Source of the DNA: Chitinophaga skermanii
GTDB lineage: Bacteria > Bacteroidota > Bacteroidia > Chitinophagales > Chitinophagaceae
Direction: 5' to 3'
Length of the DNA stretch: 64,000 bases
Assembly: GCF_003259335.1 (NCBI RefSeq)
Contig: NZ_QLLL01000009.1
Coordinates: 124,001 to 188,000, forward strand
Under the pieces are notes generated by a model, which ran no database searches, was not told the DNA's origin, and was given only the letters and a program-made list of their open reading frames with translations. Shown here piece after piece: positions 49,362 through 58,062 of this stretch. A program made the position numbers and the translations under genes. Numbering within the stretch: the first letter of the stretch is position 1; every line of letters begins with the position of its first letter.

Positions 49362-52300
49362 TTAGAATTTAACATTTAAACCAACCATAATCGTGCGGGG
49401 CATTGGGTAATAACCTAAGTCGGTACCCGACGACCATGCATCTACACCAAACCCTGCTTCTGGGTCCATACCTTTGTAATGTGTGAAAGTGTAAAGGTTC
49501 AGGCCAGAAACATATAGGCGTAGTTGTTCTACCGGCAATCGTTTAGCGATTGTTTTCTTAAAATCGTACCCAATGTTCAAAGATTTCAAACGCATGAAAG
49601 CGCCGTTGCTTACGTACAAGTCGGAGAACTTCGTGTAGTTACCATTCGCTTCATCGCCCATAGTTACGCGAGGAATACGGTTAGAAGTACCTTCGCCCGT
49701 CCAGCGTTCGAATATTTGCGTTGTGTAGTTGTTATAGAAGCGATCATAAGCGCGGCTACCATTTACAACTTGGTTACCACCTACACCGCTCAATAGCAAG
49801 GAGAAATCGAAGCCTTTGTAGTGAGCGCTAAGATTGATACCGTATGTGTGTGAAGGGTTAGGATCGCCGAGGAATGTTTTATCATCGCCGTTGATGACGC
49901 CATCACCATTGAGATCTTGGAAGCGTACATCACCGGGCTTTGCACCTGGTTGGATCACGGTACCTTTATCGTTTTTGTAGTTATCGATTTCAGCTTGGTT
50001 TTGGAAAATGCCATTGGTTTTTAAACCGTAGAAATAGCCAATGGGGAAACCGTTTTGAGCGCGGTAATATTCATCCATATTAGAAGATAGGATGTTGCCA
50101 TATGCTGGGTGAATAACGCCTTCTTGGTTTGGTATAGCATTTACTTTGTTTTTATTGAAAGCAATATTACCACCGATGTTAATTGATAATTCTCCGAAAT
50201 TGTGGTGATAGTTAGCGGTAATTTCTACCCCTTTATTCACAATGTTACCACCGTTAATATAAGGAGCACCGGTACCTACAATAGCAGGAATAGGCGCTTG
50301 TACTAGCCAATCGCGGGTGGTTTTATTGTACCAATCAAATCCTAATTCGACATCCTTAAAAAGAATCAAATCGAAACCGATATTGGTTTGTTCTGAAGCT
50401 TCCCATTTTACATTCGGGTTAGGAATATAATCGGGCGAAATTCCCACGGCGCGTGTATCGCCACCGAAATAATAACCACGATATTGCGAGCTTACAGTTG
50501 CTAAGTAAGCATCAGACACGATACGGTCGTTACCATTCTGGCCCCAACCACCGCGTATTTTCAAGAAATTTAGCCAGCTTGGTTTGTCGAACGATTCGTT
50601 GGTTACAATCCAACCGGCAGATAATGCAGGGAATGTGCCGTAACGGTTGTTAGCGCCGAACTTCACAGAGCCATCTCTACGCAAGGTGGCGTTCAACAAG
50701 TATTTTTCTTTGTAGCTGTATGTAAGCCTGCCGAAGTAAGAGCTAAGGGCATACTCGCTACGGGTGCCATAGGTTTTTTGCGTGTTGTTGTTCTGCCCAT
50801 TATTGATGACGCCATGATAAAAATCTTTCACCAATAAATCTTCTTTTGTACCACTCACGTTAAAGCCTTGCGTATTGCGGGCCGTCATACCTACCATTAC
50901 GCTTAAGTCGTGGTGACCAAAATTCTTTTGATAGGTAAAGTAATTATCCCAATTCCAGGTAGTATTTCTATATAAACCCTGTGAAGCGTAATCAACAGCA
51001 TTCTTGTTATTGGTAGTGAGTTGATATTTTGGAACGAAATTATTGGTTGAATTCATGCCCACATCCAGCCCAAAATCTGTACGAAAACGTAACCCTTTTA
51101 CGACCTGGGCATCTAAGTAGAGATTACCTACAATTCTATCGGAGATATTCTTACTCATATTTGTGTAGTACATGATACCGATTGGGTTCAATTCTTCCGC
51201 GCTTAAAGCAGAAGTGCCCCAAGTTCCGTCTTCATTTTTTACAGGAAAAGTAGGACTGGCATTGAGTAACCCACGGATCGAGTTATTATAGATATTACCG
51301 GTGCCGATACCATTACTTTGCGCATGCGTGTAGGTTAAATTCTGCCCGAAACGTACACGATCTTTATACAATTTATGTTCAGAATTGAAGCGGAAACTGG
51401 TACGGTTAAAATACGATTGATCCTCTAAACCGATCACCCCCTCTTGACCTTGGTAAGAAATAGCGGAAGAATAGGTTGATACATCATTTCCCCCCATTAC
51501 TCCAAGCGTATATGCTTGAATAGGTGCGTTTTTGCGAGTAGCAGCCTCTTGCCAATCGGTGCCTTTGCCCATTTGTTGAATTTGTTCATAGCTATAGAAT
51601 GGCGCCTTACCGGAATTGATGGCCGCTTCATTCATAATGATCGCATATTCTTTAGCGTTGAGCACATCGAGTTTTTTGTAAGGATTTGCCCAACCATAAT
51701 AAGCATCGAGTGATACTTGCATTTTGCCAGATTTGCCTTTATGCGTGGTAATCATTACTAGGCCATTTGCAGCACGGGCGCCGTAAATAGCTGTTGATGC
51801 CGCATCTTTTAATACGTCGATAGAGGCAATGTCATTGGGGTTTAGGTAAGAAATATCATCTACCGCGATACCGTCGACAATAAACAAGGGATTAGAATTA
51901 CCATTTGTGCCTACACCGCGGATACTGAACTTTAAGGCATCGCCGGGTTGACCAGAGTTGGAAGTAATTTGCACACCTGCAGCCTGGCCTTGCAGGGCTT
52001 GCTCCATACTAAGGGCGTGGTTCTTTTGCAGATCGCCGGCATTTACTTTAACGGTAGCGCCGGTAACAACCTTCTTTTTTTGTACACCGAAAGCAACCAC
52101 TACGAGTTCTTCGAGGTTGGCATTTGCTTCTACAAGTTTGATATCTATCGTATTAGAATTTGCTACTAATACTTCTTGCGAGGCGTAGCCGATAAAGGAA
52201 ACTACAAGAACATTACCTTTTTTAGCTTGGATAGTGTAGCGGCCGTCGGCTGTAGTTGCAGTACCAACATTGGTCCCTTTTACGCGGATCGTGACGCCCA

Positions 52301-52442
52301 TAACGGGTTCATTTTTATCAGTGGTTACTACACCCGTAACCTGGTTAGATTGTGCGTAACCCGGCGCTTGGTGCAGTAGAAAGATAGCCAATAGCATGGC
52401 CCAAAGCTTCCATGTGCAGCATTGTTTGTACATGTTTCGCAT
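49362..52442 (-). CDS. SusC/RagA-family TonB-dependent transporter
   Basis: 1026 residues. A signal peptide ends in HQAPGYAQ (about residue 31). A carboxypeptidase-regulatory-like domain follows at 34-112 (NQVTGVVTTDKNEPVMGVTI, then VVSFIGYASQEVLV), then the plug with GVQKKKVVTGATVKVN, SIRGVGTNGNSNPLFIVDGI and DVLKDAASTAIYGARAANGL, and a 22-strand barrel ending in an aromatic-rich strand (RTIMVGLNVKF). It imports glycan or peptide ligands with energy from TonB. It is first in the operon with susD. No sigma/anti-sigma pair or hybrid kinase is adjacent, so regulation is not shown. Confidence 0.97.
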   Translation of the reverse strand: MRNMYKQCCTWKLWAMLLAIFLLHQAPGYAQSNQVTGVVTTDKNEPVMGVTIRVKGTNVGTATTADGRYTIQAKKGNVLVVSFIGYASQEVLVANSNTIDIKLVEANANLEELVVVAFGVQKKKVVTGATVKVNAGDLQKNHALSMEQALQGQAAGVQITSNSGQPGDALKFSIRGVGTNGNSNPLFIVDGIAVDDISYLNPNDIASIDVLKDAASTAIYGARAANGLVMITTHKGKSGKMQVSLDAYYGWANPYKKLDVLNAKEYAIIMNEAAINSGKAPFYSYEQIQQMGKGTDWQEAATRKNAPIQAYTLGVMGGNDVSTYSSAISYQGQEGVIGLEDQSYFNRTSFRFNSEHKLYKDRVRFGQNLTYTHAQSNGIGTGNIYNNSIRGLLNASPTFPVKNEDGTWGTSALSAEELNPIGIMYYTNMSKNISDRIVGNLYLDAQVVKGLRFRTDFGLDVGMNSTNNFVPKYQLTTNNKNAVDYASQGLYRNTTWNWDNYFTYQKNFGHHDLSVMVGMTARNTQGFNVSGTKEDLLVKDFYHGVINNGQNNNTQKTYGTRSEYALSSYFGRLTYSYKEKYLLNATLRRDGSVKFGANNRYGTFPALSAGWIVTNESFDKPSWLNFLKIRGGWGQNGNDRIVSDAYLATVSSQYRGYYFGGDTRAVGISPDYIPNPNVKWEASEQTNIGFDLILFKDVELGFDWYNKTTRDWLVQAPIPAIVGTGAPYINGGNIVNKGVEITANYHHNFGELSINIGGNIAFNKNKVNAIPNQEGVIHPAYGNILSSNMDEYYRAQNGFPIGYFYGLKTNGIFQNQAEIDNYKNDKGTVIQPGAKPGDVRFQDLNGDGVINGDDKTFLGDPNPSHTYGINLSAHYKGFDFSLLLSGVGGNQVVNGSRAYDRFYNNYTTQIFERWTGEGTSNRIPRVTMGDEANGNYTKFSDLYVSNGAFMRLKSLNIGYDFKKTIAKRLPVEQLRLYVSGLNLYTFTHYKGMDPEAGFGVDAWSSGTDLGYYPMPRTIMVGLNVKF

Positions 52443-52859
52443 AACTGGAATTTTTAGAAATTGGATTGTACGGTGGAATAAATAATTGGTTATGTGTTGA
52501 ATGTGTATTTACAAAGCATTAAAACCCGGCAGGCAATGGTTTATCCATGTAGCCATGAATTTGGGTGACCTGGTGTATAATTTTCATTTTTAGACTATGC
52601 TAACGTGGAACTCAATCGTGCTTTTCAAACTACCTACATCGATTTTTCAAATTTAAGCGAAGGGTTGTTCGGCGAGGTGCTGGGAATGTTTACAATTGGG
52701 GGTTCATATGTTAACAAAACAAGCCCATAAGTGGGTGTATAATATGATAACTATAAGCCACTATAGCTACTTTAAGAGAAATGAACGGCAGCAGTTGTAG
52801 GTATCGAAAGCGCGCAGTAAATTAGTAGTAGCGGCTTCAAAAACCACCGTTTTGTTACT
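52443..52859. other. gene-free divergent gap upstream of susC
   Basis: About 420 bases. A minus-strand TAAATTTG (52648-52655) fits the -7 box TAnnTTTG but has no -33 partner and lies 206 bases before susC. Otherwise I see nothing distinct in the gap. Confidence 0.4.
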
Positions 52860-53330
52860 ATGCACCCCGTTAAAAAATCAATCTTCTCTCATATCATGAC
52901 CGCCGGCTTAATAGTGGGTACGCTAGATGGATTAGCAGCCTGTATACAATTTATTATCCGTAGCGGTGGCTTTGCTGTAGAAAAGATTTTCTTGTTTATA
53001 GCAGGTGGTGTATTGGGAAAGACGGCCTTCCAGGGAGGTATGGGCGTTGTGTTGCTGGGTATAGTATTACATTATTGCATAGCCATGGGCTTCACCGCGA
53101 TGTATTTCTTGTTATACCCTAGGGTGCTACGCGTGGTAAAGAACCGATTTTGGGCGGCTGTGCTTTTTGGGGTGAGTACTTGGTTGGTGATGAACTTAAT
53201 TGTGTTACCCCTTTCGCTGCTCCCGCGGATTGTACCGAGCGTAGAACAGGTTTTAATAGGCATGGGGATATTGATCGTGGCGGTTGGCTGGCCTATTGTG
53301 GTGTTAGCAGAACGGTATTATAAAAGATAA
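52860..53330 (+). CDS. four-helix inner-membrane protein of unknown function
   Basis: 156 residues with four hydrophobic segments: about 12-32 (IMTAGLIVGTLDGLAACIQF), 58-85 (GGMGVVLLGIVLHYCIAMGF), 95-122 (FWAAVLFGVSTWLVMNLIVL) and 128-150 (VLIGMGILIVAVGWPIVVLA). A conserved-looking Asp lies in helix 1 and a His near the end of helix 2. It resembles small membrane proteins of the YagU/DUF1440 kind in size and topology, but this is a guess. It lies 93 bases before the TetR gene on the same strand; a separate promoter lies between them. Confidence 0.75.
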   Translation: MHPVKKSIFSHIMTAGLIVGTLDGLAACIQFIIRSGGFAVEKIFLFIAGGVLGKTAFQGGMGVVLLGIVLHYCIAMGFTAMYFLLYPRVLRVVKNRFWAAVLFGVSTWLVMNLIVLPLSLLPRIVPSVEQVLIGMGILIVAVGWPIVVLAERYYKR

Positions 53331-53384
53331 GCGATTAAGCATGAAGCACTTTCCCTCGATAAATATGTTTTAAGCAAAAATTAA

Positions 53385-53416
53385 TTTATAAATGAACGTT
53401 CATTCACTTATCTTTG
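53385..53416 (+). promoter_or_regulatory. TetR-operon promoter with operator in the spacer
   Basis: TATCTTTG (53409-53416) fits the -7 box, and TTTA (53385-53388) lies near the -33 position at 20-base spacing. Between them is the perfect 14-bp palindrome AATGAACGTTCATT (53391-53404), typical of TetR operators. A bound repressor would block polymerase. The -7 box ends 7 bases before the ATG, so the transcript is leaderless or nearly so. Confidence 0.75.
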
Positions 53417-53423
53417 TGACTGA

Positions 53424-54017
53424 ATGAGGGCAAGAGACGAAAACAAAATTTTAGCGATCCGGGAAAAGACGATGGCCTTGATCGTCAGCGAAGGATTGGA
53501 TGGATTCAGTATGAATAAACTGGCCAAAGCGGCGGGTATTTCACCGGCCACACTTTATATCTACTATAAAGACAAGGAGGATCTTATCGTTCAGACCTGT
53601 ATCCAGGCGTCGTTGGAAATGATGAGTGAATCGTTGAAAGGCTTTGATCCTACAATGAGTTTTGCGGAAGGATTAGCATTACAATGGTTTAACCGGGCCA
53701 AGTATTTCACCCAGCATCAAAACGAGGTGGAATTCGTTGAAAAAATCCGTTATTCCAACTTGTACGAAAAACCGCGGCAAATTATTACGCAACACTTCCG
53801 GGAAACACTGGGTCCATTCGTTCAAAACGCTATCGCTCGCAAAGAATTAATGCCTCTCCCATTCGAAGTTTATTGGTCGATTGCCTTTGCACCGTTGTAT
53901 CAACTCATCAAGTTCCATACACAAACGAGAAGTTACCACAACGAAAAGTTCGAACTATCCGACGACATTATGAAACAAACACTAGCACTCGTATTGAAGG
54001 CCTTAAAACCTTCTTAA
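53424..54017 (+). CDS. TetR/AcrR-family transcriptional regulator
   Basis: 197 residues. The N-terminal helix-turn-helix is typical (LIVSEGLDGFSMNKLAKAAG then ISPATLYIYYKDKEDLIVQT, about residues 17-57). The C-terminal ligand-binding helices carry NRAKYFTQHQNEVEFVEKIR and YWSIAFAPLYQLIKFH. TetR proteins repress until a small molecule binds, often controlling an exporter. The two following genes (16- and 31-base gaps) are an HMA-like protein and an MFS exporter, the probable regulated targets. The palindrome in its own promoter supports autoregulation. Confidence 0.95.
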   Translation: MRARDENKILAIREKTMALIVSEGLDGFSMNKLAKAAGISPATLYIYYKDKEDLIVQTCIQASLEMMSESLKGFDPTMSFAEGLALQWFNRAKYFTQHQNEVEFVEKIRYSNLYEKPRQIITQHFRETLGPFVQNAIARKELMPLPFEVYWSIAFAPLYQLIKFHTQTRSYHNEKFELSDDIMKQTLALVLKALKPS

Positions 54018-54033
54018 CGTTAACACTTTTTCT

Positions 54034-54285
54034 ATGTCGAACTCAAACCACGACCAGCCCGCCATGCAAGCGGTCGGCGTGTTTAAAACAAGTTTACAAA
54101 ACACGGGGGATGTGCTCAAAGTAAAGCCGGCACTCGACAAACACCCGCAAATACAGCGTTGGAATGTTGCGCTGGATGATGAAGATAAAATATTAAGGGT
54201 TGTTACTTCGTCATCACACTACTTACCAGGTATTGCCACCCTACTCCATGCCGCCGGGTATGCGTGCGAGGAGCTAGTGGATTAA
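54034..54285 (+). CDS. small HMA-like (ferredoxin-fold) protein lacking CxxC
   Basis: 83 residues. After a short polar start the order looks like beta-alpha-beta-beta-alpha-beta: VFKTSLQ, VLKVKPALDKHP, IQRWNVALDDEDKILRVVTS, YLPGIATLLHAAGYACEELV. This is the layout of heavy-metal-associated domains; the final alpha-helix plus AGYACEE resembles the end of copper chaperones. The metal-binding CxxC of the first loop is absent, and the single Cys lies near the C-terminus. It is sandwiched between TetR and MFS genes in one operon. Its role may be ligand binding or help for the exporter; unknown. Confidence 0.75.
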   Translation: MSNSNHDQPAMQAVGVFKTSLQNTGDVLKVKPALDKHPQIQRWNVALDDEDKILRVVTSSSHYLPGIATLLHAAGYACEELVD

Positions 54286-54316
54286 GTACCCGCATACTTA
54301 ACACTTATAATTTTTT

Positions 54317-55591
54317 ATGGAAGCCAAGAAAAATCGTCTGTTTTCGCGGTACCAGGTATACGTGATCGTATTACTAGCGGTATTGCAATTTACTATTGTG
54401 CTCGATTTCATGGTATTATCTCCGCTAGGTGCGATTTTAATGCCTACGATGCACATCACTCCTTCTCAATTCGGCCTAGTTGTATCTGCTTATGCCATTA
54501 GTGCCGGTATTACGGGATTTTTAGCCGCAGGTTATGCCGACAAATTCGATCGTAAGAAGATGTTATTATTCTTTTACGTAGGATTCGTAGTGGGTACCAT
54601 GCTTTGTGCCCTTGCTACTTCGTATCATTTCTTATTAATTGCCCGTATTGTAACGGGCATGTTCGGAGGTGTAACGGGCGCTATCGGGTTTGCCATCATC
54701 ACGGATTTATTCGCGTTGGAAATACGTGGACGCGTGATGGGACTAATTCAAATGGCATTTGGTGCCAGCCAAGTATTGGGTATGCCCATAGGGCTGAAAT
54801 TAGCGAACGCTTATAATTGGCATGCGCCATTTACCCTATTATCTGTATTGGGCGTATTATTGGGTATTGCACTGCTAGGTTTGAAAAACATGCCTCCACA
54901 GGCAGTAACTGAACGTAATAGCAACGCATTTGTACACTTGAAACACACCATTAGCAAACCACAATATTTACTTGGTTTTGCGGCAACTACTTTAATGGCT
55001 ACAGGTGGTTTTATGTTGATGCCATTTGGCACCGCCTTCAATACCCATAACCTCGGTATTTCCATTGATGATGTGCCTATGGTATACTTTATCACAGGTT
55101 TATTTACCTTGGTTATTAGTCCACTTACAGGGCGTTTGAGTGATAAAATAGGTAAATACAAAATGTTCGTGGCAGGATCAGTTTTGTCTATGATTTTGGT
55201 ATTTATTTATTGCAACATGACGCATAGTACATTACCTGTAGTAATTGCCATTAGCGTGGTTATGTTTGCCGGTGTAAGTTCTAGGATGATTGCTGCATCA
55301 ACATTATTATCAGCTGTTCCAACGCCGCAAGATCGTGGTGCCTTTATGAGTATCAACTCATCTGTACAGCAAATTTCTGGTGGTATTGCTGCCGCCTTAG
55401 CGGGATTGATTGTATCGGAAAGGCCAGATCACTCGCTTGTTAATTTTGATAAATTGGGGTACGTGATTTGTGGCACTATGATCTTCACCATCTTTATGAT
55501 GTATAAAGTGAATAAAATGGTACAATCCAAAACCCAGGCAGCTCCAGTCCAGGTGCCAAATCCTGAACCGGTTAGTGTTCCAGCAGAATAG
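54317..55591 (+). CDS. MFS (DHA1-type) efflux transporter
   Basis: 424 residues with twelve predicted membrane helices. The MFS motif A region reads GYADKFDRKKMLLFFYVGFV between helices 2 and 3; helix 1 starts YVIVLLAVLQFTIVLDFMVL with the Asp common in drug:H+ antiporters; the half-repeat motif GRLSDKIGKYKMFVAGSVLS follows helix 8. The C-terminus is a short Pro/Gln-rich tail. It probably exports a toxic compound sensed by the TetR protein of the same operon. A terminator follows. Confidence 0.93.
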   Translation: MEAKKNRLFSRYQVYVIVLLAVLQFTIVLDFMVLSPLGAILMPTMHITPSQFGLVVSAYAISAGITGFLAAGYADKFDRKKMLLFFYVGFVVGTMLCALATSYHFLLIARIVTGMFGGVTGAIGFAIITDLFALEIRGRVMGLIQMAFGASQVLGMPIGLKLANAYNWHAPFTLLSVLGVLLGIALLGLKNMPPQAVTERNSNAFVHLKHTISKPQYLLGFAATTLMATGGFMLMPFGTAFNTHNLGISIDDVPMVYFITGLFTLVISPLTGRLSDKIGKYKMFVAGSVLSMILVFIYCNMTHSTLPVVIAISVVMFAGVSSRMIAASTLLSAVPTPQDRGAFMSINSSVQQISGGIAAALAGLIVSERPDHSLVNFDKLGYVICGTMIFTIFMMYKVNKMVQSKTQAAPVQVPNPEPVSVPAE

Positions 55592-55610
55592 TAAAACATA
55601 CATATTTAAG

Positions 55611-55643
55611 AAATAGGTTGCTCGCAAAGCAGCCTATTTTTTT
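55611..55643 (+). terminator. terminator of the TetR-HMA-MFS operon
   Basis: AAATAGGTTGCT (55611-55622) pairs with AGCAGCCTATTT (55628-55639) with one G-U pair, followed by a T-run. It lies 20 bases after the MFS stop codon. Confidence 0.9.
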
Positions 55644-55684
55644 GCCTTTACATTGGTTATCTTGTTGACAATAAAATCACGTAA

Positions 55685-56611
55685 ATGAAACTTTACATAG
55701 CGGCGATATTGGGGTGTTTCCTTTGGATGAAAGGAAATGCACAATACACCTTGCAAGCATGCAAACAATGTTTAGTAATAGCAGAACAAGCATCACAAAG
55801 CATACAGGTTGTAGATGTGCCCACCAAAAACATCATTTGGCAATGGAAAGCCGATGCTAACAATATGCAAAATGGCGATGAGAAACTATTCTCTAATCCA
55901 AGCGAAGCGAAGATTGTATACAATGGTGAATATTTATTAACCGTTGCTTCTGGCGGCGGCGCAGCGCTTATACGAATTGCCGATAAGAAAGTTATGTTTT
56001 ATGCCCAACCAGTCGGCAATACGCATTCCGCGGAAGTATTACCGGGCGGGTATATTGTAACAGCTTCCAGTACGGGGAATTATTTGATGTTGTACAAAAT
56101 AGATACAACAAACGTGAAGGCTGAAAAGGAAATACAAAAAATTGAATTGCCGTTTGCGCATAACGTGGTATGGGACCGCAAGCAGCAAGTGTTATGGTCG
56201 GCAGGTATGCATGATATGTATGTATATCGTTTCGAAACGAAGGATAGTGCGCATTTGGTTTTGCAAGAAAAAATATCACTGCCAGGTAAGGAAGGGCATG
56301 ATTTATTCCCTGTATGGGGTGAACGTGATTTGTGGTTTACTAACCACGACAACATCTACCGTTTCTCTACAAAAACAAAAACATTATCCCCCGTCAAAAC
56401 ACCACGTAGCAAAGGTATCAAAAGTGTATCGAACGGGCCGAAAGGTTGGCCAACAGCCATCATTATCCCAAAAGAAAAATGGTGGACAGATGAAGTACTC
56501 GGTATCGATGGTCATTCAATTATCCTGCTTCCTAGTACAAAAATTTATAAAGCACGGTGGGTATTACCAAACGAATTCAGTTACAAAAAGAACGATCTAT
56601 TCAAATTATAA
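55685..56611 (+). CDS. secreted beta-propeller-like protein (possibly DUF6528)
   Basis: 308 residues. Signal peptide at 1-19 (ending KGNAQ). The rest has repeating blade-like units of four strands: VVDVPTKNIIWQWKADANNM, LTVASGGGAALIRIADKKVM, EVLPGGYIVTASSTGNYLML, HNVVWDRKQQVLWSAGMHDM and GHDLFPVWGERDLWFTNHDN. There is a CxxC at 25-28 (QACKQC), just after the signal. I think this belongs to the family DUF6528, from memory. No catalytic motif is visible. It is monocistronic with its own terminator. Confidence 0.8.
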   Translation: MKLYIAAILGCFLWMKGNAQYTLQACKQCLVIAEQASQSIQVVDVPTKNIIWQWKADANNMQNGDEKLFSNPSEAKIVYNGEYLLTVASGGGAALIRIADKKVMFYAQPVGNTHSAEVLPGGYIVTASSTGNYLMLYKIDTTNVKAEKEIQKIELPFAHNVVWDRKQQVLWSAGMHDMYVYRFETKDSAHLVLQEKISLPGKEGHDLFPVWGERDLWFTNHDNIYRFSTKTKTLSPVKTPRSKGIKSVSNGPKGWPTAIIIPKEKWWTDEVLGIDGHSIILLPSTKIYKARWVLPNEFSYKKNDLFKL

Positions 56612-56615
56612 ATAA

Positions 56616-56645
56616 ACGGCCGAGGTGTATACCCCGGCCGTGTTT
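56616..56645 (+). terminator. terminator of the propeller-like gene
   Basis: ACGGCCGAGG (56616-56625) pairs with CCCCGGCCGT (56632-56641) with one mismatch, followed by GTTTC. It starts 4 bases after the stop codon. Confidence 0.8.
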
Positions 56646-56693
56646 CATCCTGTAAACTGAGACTATTTATTTTGCCAAAACTGGACTATTATA

Positions 56694-57080
56694 TTAAGCT
56701 TTTGAGAACTGTATCGTGATTTCATAATTACCATCGGTATTACATTTTAATACTTTGAAACCTGTGGCAGATTCTAAAGTGATCACGAATGTTTTTTCAC
56801 CTTGTGCAGTTACTTCTAAAATAGATGTAAACACTTCGTTGGGTAATTTCTTCATCAAGTTATTAACCAGTGCAACAGGCAAATCAGTGTCGTTGATATA
56901 ACGTGACATCATGATAATTTCGCCCGCTGCATTCTTCACCGTCATTACTTTCTTCGGACCAACAGCAGCAACATTTGTTACATTTTCAACGGCGATTTTC
57001 GCAAGGTTTGCTTTATCGTTATGTGCCATAGCTTGGAAGCCTATACCTAAAAGTGCGATGAGAGTGATGATAGTTTTCAT
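56694..57080 (-). CDS. small secreted protein of unknown function
   Basis: 128 residues from the ATG at 57080, which begins a signal peptide (MKTIITLIALLGIGFQAMA); 19 further upstream codons of open frame are ignored because the promoter-like box overlaps them. The mature part has VKNAAGEIIMMSRYINDTDL, PVALVNNLMKKLPNEVFTSI and TAQGEKTFVITLESATGFKV with a final GNYEITIQFSKA, suggesting a small alpha-plus-beta domain like the PepSY-like or BLIP-like folds seen in short Bacteroidota periplasmic proteins. That likeness is not strong. Confidence 0.8.
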   Translation of the reverse strand: MKTIITLIALLGIGFQAMAHNDKANLAKIAVENVTNVAAVGPKKVMTVKNAAGEIIMMSRYINDTDLPVALVNNLMKKLPNEVFTSILEVTAQGEKTFVITLESATGFKVLKCNTDGNYEITIQFSKA

Positions 57081-57134
57081 GATAGTAATTTTATAAATGA
57101 GTTGTAAAATTTGTGTTTGTTTCGTTTGATGAAT

Positions 57135-57142
57135 CAAAGGTA
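57135..57142 (-). promoter_or_regulatory. -7 box upstream of the small secreted protein gene
   Basis: TACCTTTG on the minus strand, the same octamer as before rpsJ, rpsL and fusA, 55 bases before the ATG at 57080. No TTTG partner at 19 bases. Confidence 0.5.
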
Positions 57143-57415
57143 GAACGCAATTCGAGGTGTGAGAAATGAATAGTTATTAGTGGATGAAAGGAAGCCCCGT
57201 TCCACCGAAACGTTCATTTTTGTACGAAGCGAACAGGGCACCAAGCATACTTCAAACCCAATACAGTTAATAGTTACAGGCAGTTATCGATTACTTCCTA
57301 TTGCTATAAAAGACGATTCGCACCAGGTGATTGGCGGTATTGAAAAAATCCCGTTTTGCGAAATCGGACAGTTTATCCCAAAACCGGACAATCTTGCCCC
57401 GGTTTCAACATAAAA

Positions 57416-57446
57416 AAAACGCCACCGGAACTACCGGCGGCGCTTT
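57416..57446 (-). terminator. terminator of the YiaAB gene
   Basis: CGCCACCGG (57420-57428) pairs with CCGGCGGCG (57434-57442) with one G-U pair; on the minus strand eight T follow. It lies 28 bases after the stop codon of 57470-57868. Confidence 0.9.
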
Positions 57447-57469
57447 GAATAAATCAATCAATAATTAGA

Positions 57470-57868
57470 TTATTCTGTTTTAGATGCGTTCAAATTATCG
57501 CGTGTATTCTTTTGTACTGCAATGGCGCCAAACAAAGCCAAGATAAACGCAAATGCGTAGAATCCTTTTTCGCTCAGTAATAAGGTCGCATTCCATAATC
57601 CCACTATCAATAATACAATTGATAATAAAGTAGCGAACCAGCTTAAGCCAAAGTACAAATCTGTTACGGGAATACCTTCTGCCTTATCGCGTACAGATTT
57701 TTGCACAGATACAGCGGCGAATAAACCGAACATTAATACAGTGAAATAATAACCCTTCTCATTCAATTGCATGGTTGCATTTACAAGCCCGATGATATAG
57801 CCAGCGAGACCAATAACTAATGCTAACCAAGATAGAGCAACGAATGCGATAGATGTTTTTTGTTTCAT
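57470..57868 (-). CDS. YiaA/YiaB-family inner-membrane protein
   Basis: 132 residues from the ATG at 57868 (MKQKTSIAFVALSWLALVIG); 25 upstream codons in frame have no family likeness. It consists of two copies of the YiaAB two-helix module: SWLALVIGLAGYIIGLVNAT with MQLNEKGYYFTVLMFGLFAA, and SWFATLLSIVLLIVGLWNAT with LLLSEKGFYAFAFILALFGA, giving four membrane helices. The paired motifs W-N-A-T and EKG(Y/F) recur in both halves. Function in the inner membrane is unknown for the family. Confidence 0.92.
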   Translation of the reverse strand: MKQKTSIAFVALSWLALVIGLAGYIIGLVNATMQLNEKGYYFTVLMFGLFAAVSVQKSVRDKAEGIPVTDLYFGLSWFATLLSIVLLIVGLWNATLLLSEKGFYAFAFILALFGAIAVQKNTRDNLNASKTE

Positions 57869-58019
57869 GCGTATAGGTATTGTTACAGTACAATATAACG
57901 GCGAAGATTTGGGATTTACTATACTTGCTTCGTATTTTAACAAATTGTAAAGTATTTCTAGTTTCCCCGGTTCCCTTTGTTAAGCAACATAAAATGAATG
58001 TAGAGAAACGCAATTGCCT

Positions 58020-58027
58020 TACATTTG
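58020..58027 (+). promoter_or_regulatory. -7 box upstream of the SUFU-domain gene
   Basis: TACATTTG fits TAnnTTTG, 35 bases before the ATG at 58063. The -33 position reads AATG, a poor match. Confidence 0.4.
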
Positions 58028-58062
58028 AAGCTGTTTTTAGATGAACGAAAAAACTCTCCTAT

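Noticed and set aside
57180..57413. A 77-codon plus-strand frame between the small secreted protein gene and the YiaAB gene
   Set aside because: No promoter, no family likeness and no helix or strand pattern; it ends at the minus-strand terminator. It could be a real small gene, but I cannot support it.
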